The translations under genes and the position numbers were made by a program. A stretch of DNA of 64,000 nucleotides from Rhizophagus clarus (taxonomy: Eukaryota > Glomeromycota > Glomeromycetes > Glomerales > Glomeraceae): contig BLAL01000005.1 of assembly GCA_015698045.1 (NCBI GenBank), positions 186,001-250,000 on the forward strand. The letters run 5' to 3'. Positions 33,657 to 47,674 of this stretch are shown one piece after another (within the stretch, counting starts at the first letter, position 1; the number at the start of each line of letters is the position of its first letter). The notes below the pieces were generated by a model, which saw nothing but the letters and a program-made list of their open reading frames with translations, did no database searches and was not told the origin of the DNA.

Positions 33657-36463
33657 ATGAGTGCTGATAACATAGTAACTGAGACGTTAATGGTACAGGC
33701 TGATGAGCCAATGATGGATACCTTTGATCTCGTTTTTCTACTTACTGCCGGAGTTATGGCTATTTTATATCTTTATAAAGAAACTTTATTTGGAAATAAC
33801 AAAATTGTCACTCCTCAACAACCAATATCGACTCCTTTACCTAAACCTGTAACTCCACCAAAGAAAGATAGAGATTTCCTCAAGAAGATGAGAGAAACCG
33901 TAAGTTCATTTTAATTTTTTGTAGTAATTTAATTAATCTAACCAGGAACATGTATAATTAACACGTATTTTTTTCTTGTTGAATTTAGGATAAAAATGTT
34001 ATATTATTTTATGGATCTCAAACTGGAACTGCAGAAGATTATGCTTCTCGTCTTGCAAAGGAAGGACAACAACGATTTGGCCTTAAAACCATGACTATTG
34101 ACATTGAAGATTGTAATATGGCTCTTTTGGATAAATTTCCAGAAGACTGCATTGCCTTTTTCTTGATGGCTACATATGGTAATACATCAATTTTATTGAT
34201 TTTTATATATGATTTTATTTATCAATTAAAATTCACTAATTTGAAATAATAGGCGAGGGTGAACCCACTGACGATGCTGTTGATTTCTGGGAATTGATCA
34301 CTTCTGATTCGCCTGAATTTTCCGATGGAGCACCAATTGAAGATAAACCTTTATCTTCTTTTCGTTATGTCGTGTTCGCTTTGGGAAATAAAACTTATGA
34401 ACATTTCAACGCAGTCGGTAGAACGGTTGATGCCAAATTAACTGAGTTTGGTGCTACTAGAATTGGTGAACGTGGTGAAGGTGATGATGATGGTAGTTTA
34501 GAAGAAGATTTCCTTGGTTGGAAAGAAGATATGTGGAAAGCTGTCTGTGAGATTATGCAAGTGGATCAAAGTGGAGTTGAGGCTGGGTATGTAATCTGAA
34601 ATCCATTTCTTAAAAAAAAAAAAATAAAATTTGATTAAATTTCATTATTGTTAAAACATATTTTATTTTTACTATTTACATTTATAGAGGCCATGTTGCT
34701 GCTTATAAAATTAGTGAATTGGATGCCGATGACAGCGAAAAAGTTTATTACGGTGAATATAATGAACATGCCTTGATGACTAATGGAATGTGAGTATACA
34801 TGAATAATTCAATGTATATTTATTTTTTTTGCTTACTAATTCGATATTTTCATTATTTAGCCGTCCAACTTATGATGCAAAAAATCCTTATATATCCCCA
34901 ATTGTCGCTACTCGTGAGCTCTTCAATCCTAATTTAATAGATCGTAACTGTATTCACATGGAATTGGATATTACCGGATCTGGTATTGACTATGAGACTG
35001 GTGATCACGTTGCCGTCTGGCCTATGAATGCTGAACAAAATGTTGAGAGATTACTTAAAATATTGGGACTTTGGGAAAAAAGAGACACTATTATCACGGT
35101 TGAAAGTATTGATCGTAAGTATGAATCCTTGTGCGAACATTGTTATTCTTCAAAATTATTACGATATTTACTAACTTTGATTTTTTTTTTTTTTAAAAAA
35201 AAAAAAAAATTTTTTTTAGCATCAGCAACTAAAAAATATCCATTCCCAGTTCCAACAACTTATGCCACTATTTTCAGAAATTATCTTGATATTCATGCTC
35301 CGATTTCTCGCCAATCTATTGCCACCTTAGCGAATTTTGCGCCAACAGAAGAAGGAAAATCTAAGCTCTCCAATTTGGGCTCAGACAAAGAAGTTTATAG
35401 AGTTGAAGTTTCTGATGCTTACCTTTCTTTGGGTGAACTTTTGGAGTCTATTTCTCCAAATGGAAAACCTTTAGATTCTGTCCCTTTGGACTTTATTATT
35501 GAAACCCTCCCAAGATTACAACCTAGATATTATTCAATTTCAAGTTCTTCAAAATCCACACCAAAGACAATCCATATTACCGCCACTGTATTATCTTTTA
35601 ATCCCACAACAACTCCTCATAGGAAAGTATACGGTCTTGCAACAAATTATTTGTTGCAAATTAATCGTAAGTTAAGAAATGTTCATCATCCAGAAACATT
35701 ACCATCCTATTCATATTCTGGACCAAGAAATAAATATCATGATGAGGGATCCAACTTGATTAAGTTGCCTATACACGTTAGGCACACTAATTTCAAATTA
35801 CCCAAAAATTCAAAGACCCCTGTTGTGATGGTCGGACCTGGCACTGGTGTAGCACCTTTTAGAGGATTCGTTATCGAAAGAACACTTAGCAAGGCTCAAG
35901 GAGAGGAAGTCGGTGAAACAATATTGTTCTTCGGTTGTCGAAGACGAGACGAGGACTTTTTATACGAAAATGAATTTGCCGAATTATTTGCTACTCTCGG
36001 CGAACGTGGAAAATTAATAACAGCATTTTCAAGAGAACAGGTATATGTTATTTTTAATAAAAGAATTCTTTATTTATATTTAAAAAATTTTCCTTCTGGG
36101 TCACTAATTATATTTTTCCTATTGTTTTATGTTATTAGGCACACAAAGTATATGTACAGCATAAACTTAATGAAAATAGTTCACATCTTTGGAATTTGAT
36201 TCATAATCTTGGTGGATATTTCTATGTATGCGGGTATGTTATCACATCATACAGTAATTTTTTTCATGTTGCAAAAAAAAAGTTTGATTACTAAATGCAA
36301 ATCAATTTTTATTTACAGTGATGCCAAAAGTATGGCACGTGACGTTAACACCTCCCTTATCCAAATTGCTCAATCATGTGGCGGAATGGATGAAGTTAGA
36401 GCAACAAATTATGTTAAGGATTTAAGAAGCAAAGGAAGATATCAAGAAGATGTCTGGAGTTAA
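33657..36463 (+). CDS. NCP1: NADPH-cytochrome P450 reductase
   Basis: Eight exons, all phases agreeing: 33657-33899, 33989-34178, 34253-34586, 34688-34789, 34861-35114, 35220-36040, 36139-36233, 36319-36463 (2184 nt, 727 residues). N-terminal membrane anchor at about 23-41 (LVFLLTAGVMAILYLY) for the ER surface. FMN domain: FYGSQTGTAEDYA (about 90), MATYGEGEPTD and FALGNKTYEHFN. FAD part: LPRLQPRYYSISSSS. NADPH part: MVGPGTGVAPFRGF and FFGCRRRDEDFLY, ending in the conserved penultimate Trp (DVWS) that stacks on FAD. It passes electrons from NADPH to ER P450s, e.g. Cyp51 in sterol synthesis, and to squalene epoxidase. Length fits the family and no defect was seen. Confidence 0.97.
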
Positions 36464-36700
36464 GGTGTAAAATAAAATTTTTCATTATGATAATTTGACA
36501 GACAAATTTATATATAGACGTGAAAAAGATCGTCTCCTTGATGGAAACGTAAATATTATATTTATTTTTAAATTTAAATTAACGTTTGAAAATTTTTAAT
36601 TTCGTTTATATGAACATTTGAAACACTCAAAAAATTACTTTTTAGATCATTATAAAAAATTCGATTTATTGTGAATTAGCATATTATATAAAATAATTAT
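36464..36700. other. Convergent spacer between NCP1 and MET14
   Basis: About 240 bp of AT-rich sequence holding the 3' ends of both transcripts; nothing else seen. Confidence 0.5.
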
Positions 36701-37566
36701 TTATAATGTAGAAATATATTTTTTTTCTTCTAGATAATTCACTAAAATCTGTTAATAAAAAATTATTAATTTTGCATATATTAAATAAACATATCAATCA
36801 TATTTTAAAGAATCATTACCTTTACACTTTCCTCTATTGTAGTTTTATCAGTTTTAATATGTACCTCTGGAGATGTTGGTGGTTCGTATGGAGAAGAAAT
36901 ACCAGTAAATTCTATAAATTTAAATTAATTGTTTACCCATTCAATAATTCATTGTGAAATTTGAACAAAAAATAAAAATAAATACCCTTGATTTCTCCCG
37001 CTTTTGCTTTCTTATATAAGCCTTTTGGATCACGCTGTTCGACAACTTCTAGAGGAGCATCGACAAAAACCTCGACAAATGGGATACCACCCTCTTCATG
37101 TAATTTTCTCGCTGAATCACGATCAGCTCGAAATGGTGAAATAAAAGAAGTCAACGCAATTGTTGTAGAATCCGCAAAAAGTTTTGCAACCTAATTCAAC
37201 ATTAAGAATAAGTGTTGGCATTTTTATAAGTCCAATAATTTATTATTTTGGATTTATATAATTATCATTGATTGTAAAGAAGAATATTATTTAACTTACC
37301 TCTGCAATTCTCCGAATATTTTCGGTACGATCACCAGGACCAAAACCTAAGTCTTTATTCAATCCAAACCTAATATTATCACCATCAAGTCTATAACTAG
37401 ATATACCCAAATGTAATAAATGTTGTTCTAGAACACTTGCTAAAGTTGATTTACCAGAAGCGGAAAGTCCGGTAAACCAAATTGTTAAGCCTTTTTGTTT
37501 AAGTAAGCTTTCTCGTTCTGAACGAGTTACGTGTCCTTCATGCCAAGTAATATTTGTAGACATCAT
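36701..37566 (-). CDS. MET14: Adenylylsulfate (APS) kinase
   Basis: Four exons: 37566-37300, 37190-36986, 36911-36820, 36748-36701 (612 nt, 203 residues, phases agree). Catalyses ATP + adenylyl sulfate to PAPS + ADP, the second step of sulfate assimilation in the cytosol. Motifs: P-loop GLSASGKST (about 33-41), [18 protein letters not shown] (substrate-binding RLDGDN...R), [13 protein letters not shown], and [20 protein letters not shown] followed by GISSPYEPP. The length matches stand-alone fungal APS kinase with no fused sulfurylase. The ATG is preceded by an A-rich leader. Convergent with the P450 reductase gene. Confidence 0.96.
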
Positions 37567-37989
37567 AAATAAAAATTAAAAGTAAGAAAAAAAAAAATTC
37601 TTTTGAATATAAAGAATATTTAGAACTTTTTTTTTTTTACATCTCGGATAAAAGTTACTTTTTATGCCATTTTCTGGATTTTCAATCCGAGATTAATATC
37701 GGGGAACGATATATACGGGAGAAATCAGGAGAAAACTAATCATCGTTATTTTAGTTAATGATTGACGAGCCTTTTTTTCGTAATACAGTAGATACGTAGT
37801 TGATTCGATTCTTTTCATATGAATAACAACAAAGTAATTTAATTAGAAACCAAAAATGGGAGTTTTTATAAATTGGCCAATAAATATATATGCCTTTAAA
37901 AAAAAATTGAATTTTATCATTTTTGTTAGAAATTGCGATTTTGTGGTGATTATAATTTTTATCACTCCACCAATCAAAGAACATAGGCT
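37567..37989. other. Promoter region of MET14
   Basis: About 420 bp upstream of the minus-strand ATG. A T tract at 37628-37640. No gene. Confidence 0.45.
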
Positions 37990-38190
37990 GATATAAAAAT
38001 ATCTCAGAATTCAGGAAATCGCGCAGTGTATGGAAGATTTAAAAGATGTCTCTGCAATCTATAAAAAAAACTGGCCGATAAAGGAAAATCTTTTGATTGG
38101 ATTATCGTATTAAGATGTCACGAAAAAAAAAATTAAGTTGTTTATTTTTAGGAACAAATGATTATTTTAACCTTCATGCTAAAAATACGG
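37990..38190 (+). pseudogene. GDSL/SGNH hydrolase fragment, duplicate copy
   Basis: About 150 bp closely match positions 38598-38710 of the next pseudogene, e.g. ATGGAAGATTTAAAAGA and AAAGGAAAATCTTTTGATTG, and a short stretch after an intron matches GGAACAAATGATTATTTTAA. The catalytic first block (GDSL) is absent. It is an older tandem duplicate of one exon pair. Confidence 0.65.
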
Positions 38191-38321
38191 GAGAAATAGG
38201 GAAAAAATTTTTAAAAAATGTAGTTTTAGTTAATCTGTTAATGATTGGCGGTGTTTTTTTTTCGGAGCAAAACCAATATTTATAAGCATATACCATAAGA
38301 AAACGAGTCTAAAAAAACATA

Positions 38322-39267
38322 ATGAATATATTCAAGTATATTTTGTCATTCGTTTTGTTAGAAATTGCGATTGTGATTTCTGCTGAGGTTCCCCCGTTTT
38401 CAATCCTTTCATTTGGAGATTCTTTGACAAAAAGACATACTCAACCAAATCAAGAATATCATCCTTACGCAATTCAACTGGGAATGATTTTAAGAAGAAA
38501 TCAGTAATACTTGATGTAAAAAATTTTTTTTTAAATTTTTTTTTCCTAATAAACTTTTGACGAAAAGAAATATACGTATATAGATGGTTGTAGACGGCCA
38601 ATCAGGAGATCGCGTAGTAGATGGAAGATTTAAAAGACGTCTTCTACAATCTATAAAAAAACAAGCTGATAAAGGAAAATCTTTTGATTGGATTGTCATA
38701 TTAGGAGGTGACAAGAACTTTTTTTTCCTTGCGAAAAAAAAAAAAATTTTTTTTTTATTTCATTTTTATTTCACTTATTTTATTGTTATTTGTTTATTAT
38801 GATATTTTAGGGACAAATGATTGTTTTAACGGTTATAAATCTAATAATATATTCGCTGTATTAAAAGATCTTTATCTTAATAGCGAAAATAGTGGTGCAA
38901 ATGTATCAGCTTTAACTATTTCAAATTTTAATAACGTAAGTACTTGGTATGAAATTTTTTAAAAATGTTCGTATCTTAACACTTTAAATCTTTTATTTTC
39001 TTACACGTGTATTATATTTAGGATAAATTTGAAAAGACATGACTTTTAGAATCGACATAATGCGTATACACTTATATCGTTATTATTACTTTAAATAATC
39101 TCTTTCTTATAGTAAATATTCAGATCCATCTGATAAAGCTAAACCATATGATTTAGCAAGTCAAATTCAACATACTATCAGCCTGATGGTATTCAATTAT
39201 TCAATTTACACCTTTTGGTTATGATTACATGGGAGATTTAGTTTACGGAGCATTAACAACAAAGTAG
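38322..39267 (+). pseudogene. GDSL/SGNH esterase-lipase, secreted type, broken
   Basis: Exon 1 (38322) has a signal peptide (MNIFKYILSFVLLEIAIVIS) and Block I SILSFGDSLTKR with the catalytic Ser; a stop follows MILRRNQ. The next exon (about 38584-38709) gives GQSGDRVVDGRFKRRLLQSI...FDWIVILGG, continuing after an intron (38711-38811) as GTNDCFN (Block III, oxyanion Asn) and ALTISNFNN. The C-terminal DGIQLFNFTPFGYDYMGDLV (39180-39260) is the D-x-x-H region, but the catalytic His position appears changed. Splice signals between exons 1 and 2 do not keep frame. Family: lysophospholipase/esterase-like SGNH hydrolases; this copy is not functional, though residual expression is possible. Confidence 0.75.
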
Positions 39268-39551
39268 TGTTGCGGTCTGACGCAAGACAAAAAAAAAATC
39301 TAAGAAATCTATAACTGGTTTTTAAGATTATATAATGATTGTATAACTTATTATTTGATGTTAAGATATTATCATACTATTAGACTATTTTGTTACTATT
39401 CTACGTACATTATCATAAAAAATCGGGAAAGAAAACGTTTATGATCTTCGTAAACTGTGTTACAATCGGTTGATCTGATCATCATCATATAATTACGCCA
39501 TTTCCTTCGTTTTTTCTCACTTTCTTCGTCTTTTTTAATATAATAATAAAT
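39268..39551. other. Promoter region of the Mpv17-like gene
   Basis: Intergenic; a TTTCTTCGTC...TTTTTT pyrimidine stretch sits about 30-60 bp before the ATG. Nothing else. Confidence 0.4.
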
Positions 39552-40387
39552 ATGACTGCTCAGTCGAAACCCGTTCCTATTAAAGAAAAGTCACAATCTT
39601 TTCCATCATATTTGTTGGCACTTTACCTCCAACAATTAAACACACATCCTTTAAGAACAAAAGCAATAACTTCTGGGATGTTATCGGGTCTTCAAGAATT
39701 TGTTGCTCAGGAATTAAGTGGAACAAATAGTAGAAGAAAAGGAAAAGCAAAAGAAAATGATAAAAATAATCTTATTGATGAAAGAGTCTTAAAAATGGCC
39801 TTATATGGTGTGTTATTTTTGCTTTAATTGAGAGTTTATAATTGAAAAAATTTTTTATTTCATTTTATTTTGATCGATTATTTAATAACATTTTTTAGGT
39901 TTCTTGGTAAGTGGACCTCTTAACCATTTACTTTTCGAGATGCTTAATAAATTATTTAAAAATCGTACTGGTGATAGTGCCAAATTGATGCAAATTCTTA
40001 CATCTCAATTAATTATCACTCCAATTCAAAATACAGGTATATTTGTTTATTCTTTTCGTGGTTATGTCGGGTTTTATTATATGATAAATTGATAATTTTG
40101 ATTAGTTTTTGTATTTACTCACGATAATTTAATTTCTTCTTATTTAGTATATTTAATTGCCATGGCAGTCATAGGGGGAATAAAAACTCCAGATCAAATA
40201 AAAAAAACGGTTAAAGAATCTTTATGGTCTCTTATGAAGATGAGTTGGATCGTTTCACCAATGGCAATGGGTTTCGCTCAAAGATTCTTGCCTCCACAGT
40301 TATGGGTACCATTTTTTAATCTTGTTGGGTAAGTCTTCTCATTTACGCGTTTTGTTTTATCACGAGTAATTATAATAATTCATTATT

Positions 40388-40418
<31 letters not shown>

Positions 40419-40520
40419 TTTAGATTTGTTTTTGGTGTCATAGCTAATACTAAAGCGAAAAAAATTCAACAACGTAAACGTGATAACAGGAATCAGGATG
40501 AACTAAATAATCTTGATTAA
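39552..40520 (+). CDS. Mpv17/PMP22-family membrane protein
   Basis: Four exons: 39552-39807, 39899-40036, 40148-40328, 40424-40520 (672 nt, 223 residues, phases agree). Family layout is complete: YLLALYLQQLNTHPLRTKAI at the N-terminus, GFLVSGPLNHLLFEMLNK, SQLIITPIQN, and WSLMKMSWIVSPMAMGFAQR with FLPPQLWVPFFNLVGFVFG at the end. Four membrane helices are predicted. Family members sit in peroxisomal or mitochondrial inner membranes and may form small-solute channels; the PMP22-like form with a long basic loop (RRKGKAKEND at about 60-70) suggests the peroxisome, but this is not certain. Intron 3 carries an AT dinucleotide run. The lysine-rich C-terminus is usual. Confidence 0.9.
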
Positions 40521-41236
40521 ATAATAATTAATTATTGTCTTCTTTTAAAACGATTTTTTTTTTTTTTGTAATTTTTTTTTAAAAAAAAATTTGCAATTTT
40601 TATTTAATAATCAGCGCACAAGAAAAAAAAACAATAAATTGTAATTATTGATTATGTAAATTAAAGAAGAGAAAAGAACACACACATCAAAAAAAAAAAA
40701 AAAAAACAAAAAACAAAAAATTGATGATTTTTTGTCCATTTATAATAAAAACTTTTTAATTCTAAAACCCTTTAAATTGATAATAAGAACTTTTTACTGA
40801 GTTTCTTTATGATTTATTTATTTACGATCAAAATATTTAAAATTTTTTAATTTTACTTCCTTTTACAGATTGCTATGTTATTGTTATGATAATTAATAAC
40901 TTAATTTCCTATTTAAGAACGTCAATTATTAATTGATGATAACGTATATGAAAAATATTATGCCTTTGAAACCGCTCTGAATTGTCGGAGAATTGTCGGA
41001 TACAACCTACTCCTATATTCTAGAAAAATGAAAAATGAAAGAGTTTTTTTATTTCATAAAAACACTTGTAAACAATCATCAATATAATATGATCATAAAA
41101 AATAAATATTATTTATTTCTTTTTTATATACATAAAATATAATCCTAAATTAAAATTCTCACATTATTTGTACAATTAAAAAAAAAAGATAGAATTCAAC
41201 ACTCACCAAAATATAAATATGGATATATATATTTTT
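40521..41236. other. Convergent intergenic region
   Basis: AT-rich; A tracts at 40690-40720. No gene seen between the 3' ends of the Mpv17-like and COX6 genes. Confidence 0.5.
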
Positions 41237-41766
41237 TTAAAGACCTAACTCTTCTTTCGTCAAAATTCCCAATTCTTCTTTAACTGGTTTCAATTCTTCC
41301 AAATATTGTTTATATTGACCATCATTTTCAACTTTTTGTTTCAAACCTTCAAAAATCCTAACAGCAGTTGAAAAATCATTTACACGTCTAGCAGCTCTAA
41401 GCGAAGCTTCAATGACAGATGGAGATGGTACTTTGTCATGAGCAAAACAATTGTTTAAACCTCTCGATAATTCAAACCGATCATCAACTCCTTCAAAGAA
41501 TTTAACATAACGATCAGTAAATTCTTCATAAGTTTCACTTTCATGAGCATCAGAATAAAGACGAACTCCTAATTATTTAATTAATTTTTATTTTTTTTAG
41601 AAAAAAAATTGATTAAAAAAAAAAAAATTTTTTTTTATGGCAAATAATAAATAATCTTACCTTTATATGTTAAAGGATGACCAATTTTAGCAGCACGCAC
41701 TACAATTCGATTGTTATCCAAGAAAGTTCTCGGAATAGCTCGAGTGATAGTATTAAGTCTATACAT
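41237..41766 (-). CDS. COX6: Cytochrome c oxidase subunit VIa-type (COX6 / COX5A)
   Basis: Two exons: 41766-41661 and 41568-41237 (438 nt, 145 residues). A mitochondrial presequence (MYRLNTITRAIPRTFLDNN) is basic and amphipathic. The mature part is the classic nuclear subunit: ETYEEFTDRYVKFFEGVDDR, FELSRGLNNCFAHDKVPSPS, EASLRAARRVNDFSTAVRIF, then EELKPVKEELGI. It is a peripheral matrix-side subunit of complex IV (yeast Cox6, animal COX5A), needed for assembly and bound near the cytochrome c oxidase core. Length and motif order match the family. No defects. Confidence 0.96.
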
Positions 41767-42759
41767 TTTCTGATGAATGAAAATACAAAGTATTTTTTGA
41801 GCCTTAGAAGGGAAACATATATTTTACGCTAATAATAAGTCAATTCATTAAACAATGCTTTGTATATATGAAGTATAGTCTCCCCTTCTTTATTTACCTA
41901 CACGATACTAAATTTAAAAAAGGAAAGACCAAATTCTAAAAAAAAAAAAAAAAATTGCTTAGCCAAAATTAACAAACAAAAATATTATATCATAATTATG
42001 GAAAAGCAAAAAATAAATAAATAAGTAAATAAAATTACTCACTATAAAGTTTTTTTTGTTTGGTCCAAAGAACGAAGGTATTGATTGTTACCACGAAAAA
42101 AATTTTTTTTTTTTTTTTTAAGAAATCAGGCAATATACGCACATACGCATACAGTAAATGATCCGAGATATCAAAAATTAACTTAAAGTTCAGGGTTAAA
42201 CGAATAACTATTCATGGAATTGATCTATTATCGATAATCGGCGTCATTCGAATAAACGTCAAAAAAAAATAACCTCCTGTATTTTTTTAGCCAATTGATT
42301 TTAGTAATCCTCGATTTTTGTTAGTTACACGACACATGAATTACATTATGAAATTCAACTGAAAAAGTTGAACTTTCTCAGCTTTCTTTTTTTAAATAAT
42401 CTGAACAAAAAGATTTTTTTACTTTATAATTATTATATTTTATTCTTTTATTGATACTAACTAATTTCATTTTTTAAAAAATTATTAACTCTTTTTTTAC
42501 TTCATTAAATTTGGTCTTGAATAGTTTATTGTTGACCATTTGATTCCGTGAAAGCGTCACATTTAGAACCGTTGTTTCTATTATCAATTGTTTTTCTTTT
42601 AAAAAACAAAGGATAATCCCATTTTTACCACATTAATCTATTTTTACATTTTGAAACGCGTTACAGATACTTTTTTTACGCGACTTTTGATATACAATAT
42701 AATATATCATAGTATATTTTCTTTTCGTTCTAGTCAAATAAAGTCATTAAAAACTTCTA
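41767..42759. other. Divergent promoter region COX6 / UBTD-like gene
   Basis: About 1 kb between divergent starts; may serve both genes. An A tract (41938-41954) and a T tract (42105-42120) are visible. No coding frame. Confidence 0.5.
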
Positions 42760-43867
42760 ATGGGTTGTTGTTTCTCGAGAAATGATGATGATTCTCTCAG
42801 GCAAGAAGGGTCCGATGGTAACCCTATTCCTAGAGGAGGTGAGATTATAAAGATAAATTGGGACAATTCATTAATCAGATGATACCAGTCAAAGATGGTT
42901 TTGGATATTAGGTCAAAATAAAAGATATAAAAAAATGGAAAAAATCCTTTTAAAGAAAAAATTTAGCAGATATTCTTTAATCGAATGAATATAAATTAAT
43001 GCTTCTTTAAAATAATAAATGTTTGTAAATAAATTTCCCAAATCTGAGTTTTTATGTTGATTGTAAATCCTATCAAAATTACTTAATTTTTCAAGAAAAA
43101 TCATGCATTAGATACATTGATTATAGTTCTTATTATTGAATAATATTTTGTTTTTAAATTATAGGTAATAGACCGCTTATTAAAAAGGGTATAACGTGGA
43201 CAGCGGATTCTCCAATAACAGTACATAATTTAAAACGACAACGTGACGCGTTTTGGGATACTGCACCTAGTTACGAAGTAAGAATGATAATGAAATATCA
43301 TGGAATTTTAAGTCAAAAGTTTTAATTCCTTTTTTTTTTTATTTTAAGGGTCGTTTGGAAATTTGGCAAGCTCTTCGATGTGCATGTGAATCAGAAGATT
43401 TGACTTTATCTCAAGCTATAATTGATTCTGCAAATATTACTATACCAACAGGAAATTTATCTGATGGTTGTTATGATGAACTTGGAAATAGATATGTTAT
43501 ACCTATATATTGTATCGTTGATCCAGCAAATCTTGTTACAGGCAATAATTATGATGAAGGTACATCACAACATGCTGAAAATCTTGACACTAAATTATTT
43601 GCTGAACAAGAAACTGTTAGTTCAGGACATACTTTTACAATAAGATTATCAACAAGTACAAGAGATGTTAATATCAATTATAATCCAAAATTTGATACTA
43701 TCGCTACTTTAAAAGTAAAATTATGTTTGAATCAAAATATTGATATTAAGAGATACAATATTAGATTTTTCTTTTTAGGTCGTATGTTTGATGATAAAAC
43801 ACAATTATGTGATATTTCGATCGATGATGGTCAAATATTACAAACTTTCATTTCTGAAAAAATTTAA
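42760..43867 (+). CDS. Ubiquitin domain-containing protein, UBTD1/2 type
   Basis: Three exons: 42760-42838, 43165-43277, 43349-43867 (711 nt, 236 residues). N-terminal MGCCFSRND is a textbook N-myristoylation plus palmitoylation signal. A UBTD N-terminal domain follows: NRPLIKKGITWTADSPITVH, RDAFWDTAPSYEGRLEIWQA, LRCACESEDLTLSQAIIDSA, and IPTGNLSDGCYDELGNRYVI. The C-terminal part (about 155-236) is a ubiquitin-like fold: TFTIRLSTS, NPKFDTIATLKVKLC and RYNIRFFFLGRMFDDKTQL. UBTD proteins bind ubiquitin-pathway E2 enzymes (UBE2D in animals), acting at membranes; in this fungus that is by homology. The first ATG is chosen because it gives the acylation motif. The intact gene is near the housekeeping cluster. 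Confidence 0.92.
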
Positions 43868-44238
43868 AATTCATAAAAAAAGTGTAACAGGCACAAAAAA
43901 AAAAGTACAAGACATTTAACAAAAAGGGTTAATTTATTTATTAAGTATATTTTTTATCTAATAATTATAGGAGTTATTTAAATAACAAAATCTCACGTAA
44001 AAAAAAAAAAAAAATAATTTTTTTTTGTCTACTTTATATTTATTTTTATTGCATTAATACATTATATTATTTATATTATTTTCATCTTTTTAATATTTAT
44101 AAAATATAATACCTAAAATATATTGATTATTAATTAATTATACTAATATACATTTTTATCAGTATAAAACTTGGTGTTTTAAATAAATAAATATGAATGA
44201 AATAAATGAGTATATGCAAAAAAAAAGAATCGAAAATA
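43868..44238. other. Convergent spacer UBTD-like / SelO
   Basis: 370 bp of AT-rich DNA with an A tract at 44000-44014; 3' flanks only. Confidence 0.5.
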
Positions 44239-46628
<2,390 letters not shown>

Positions 46629-47225
46629 AAAATATCAAATGAGATGTTCAAATGATTACTAGGTTACTGGGTAAATAGAAGTAGTGTAACTTTTTGGAGA
46701 TGTTAATATCAGATATTAAAATACCAAATTTAGATCTCATGATTTTCGAGAAAACGGTAATGCATACATTATCAATCTTGATATCCTAAATTTTTTTTTT
46801 TTTTTTGCAGTTCAGCTGCTGCGTATTTACATTTGAAATCTTACAATGATAAATGTTACAGTTCGAATTTATTTTGATCTAGATGACCATCTTAAGAAAT
46901 AAATATTTTAAATATAAATTTGATTCTTAAGAAGTTTGAGATGATCTTTCTCATCTTTTCATGATTTTGTTAAATTCATTTTTATGATACATTTTTTTTT
47001 TGTTTTTTGTTTTTAAAAAAAAGGTGAGGGGTAGTTATTTGCAGGAATAAAATTCTAATATTTATATTTAACAGGTGTTTAAATTGGAAAAAAGATAAGA
47101 TAATGGAGAATCAAGTACCAACCAAAGAGAATTTATATGTTATTTATATACTTCTCTCTATAGATAACTCTCAATGTCACAACTTTATATGAGAAACCAA
47201 AAAATTTGGAGGGCGGATATTCTTA
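46629..47225. other. Intergenic, SelO promoter side
   Basis: About 600 bp between the SelO start and the 3' end of the histone-like gene, both on minus. T tract 46790-46808. No gene. Confidence 0.5.
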
Positions 47226-47674
47226 CTAATAATGAAAATGTGCATGGGTGTGTCGCCCTCTGATTTCGTGATCGAACCCATATATAGTTCGTCCTTGTCT
47301 TTTGAGGGCTAACAACATCTCCATAACACCCACCGTTTTTTTTCGTTCATATTCTACATAGGAAACACAGTCCCTGAGAACATCTGTGACAAAGTCTTTT
47401 ATACAAGTTCTTGCAATTTCATATATTTCGCCTGATATTCGTTTAACGCCACCTCGACGTGCCATTCTTCGAATTGCAGGTCGTGTGATCGCTTTGATGT
47501 TCTCACGCAGCAATTTCTAAAAATAAAATAAATTATTCCATAGTCAAAAGTGAATCAACTTAGTATCCGCTTTAAATATCACAACATATTTACCCTATGT
47601 CGCATTGCGCTAACTTTAGCACTTTTTCCAAGTCCTTTACCGCTTCTTGAACGAGGTGTCGGGGTCTTAGGCAT
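47226..47674 (-). CDS. Divergent histone H4-like protein with extended C-terminus
   Basis: Two exons: 47674-47594 and 47513-47226 plus one Lys codon at the junction, 123 residues. The tail [20 protein letters not shown] differs from canonical SGRGKGGKGLGK. Then [80 protein letters not shown] and TIYGF show all three H4 fold helices and loops ([10 protein letters not shown] and LKRQGRT.YGF are diagnostic). After YGF a 14-residue His/Arg-rich extension [15 protein letters not shown] replaces the usual GG end. The helical core differs from the normally near-invariant H4 at many positions, so this is a variant, not the main H4. Incorporation into nucleosomes is inferred. Canonical H4 is assumed to be elsewhere in the genome. 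Confidence 0.88.

Noticed and set aside
34829-36199. 456-codon single frame as a separate reductase gene
   Set aside because: It contains two unspliced introns of the P450 reductase; correct exons join to 727 codons.
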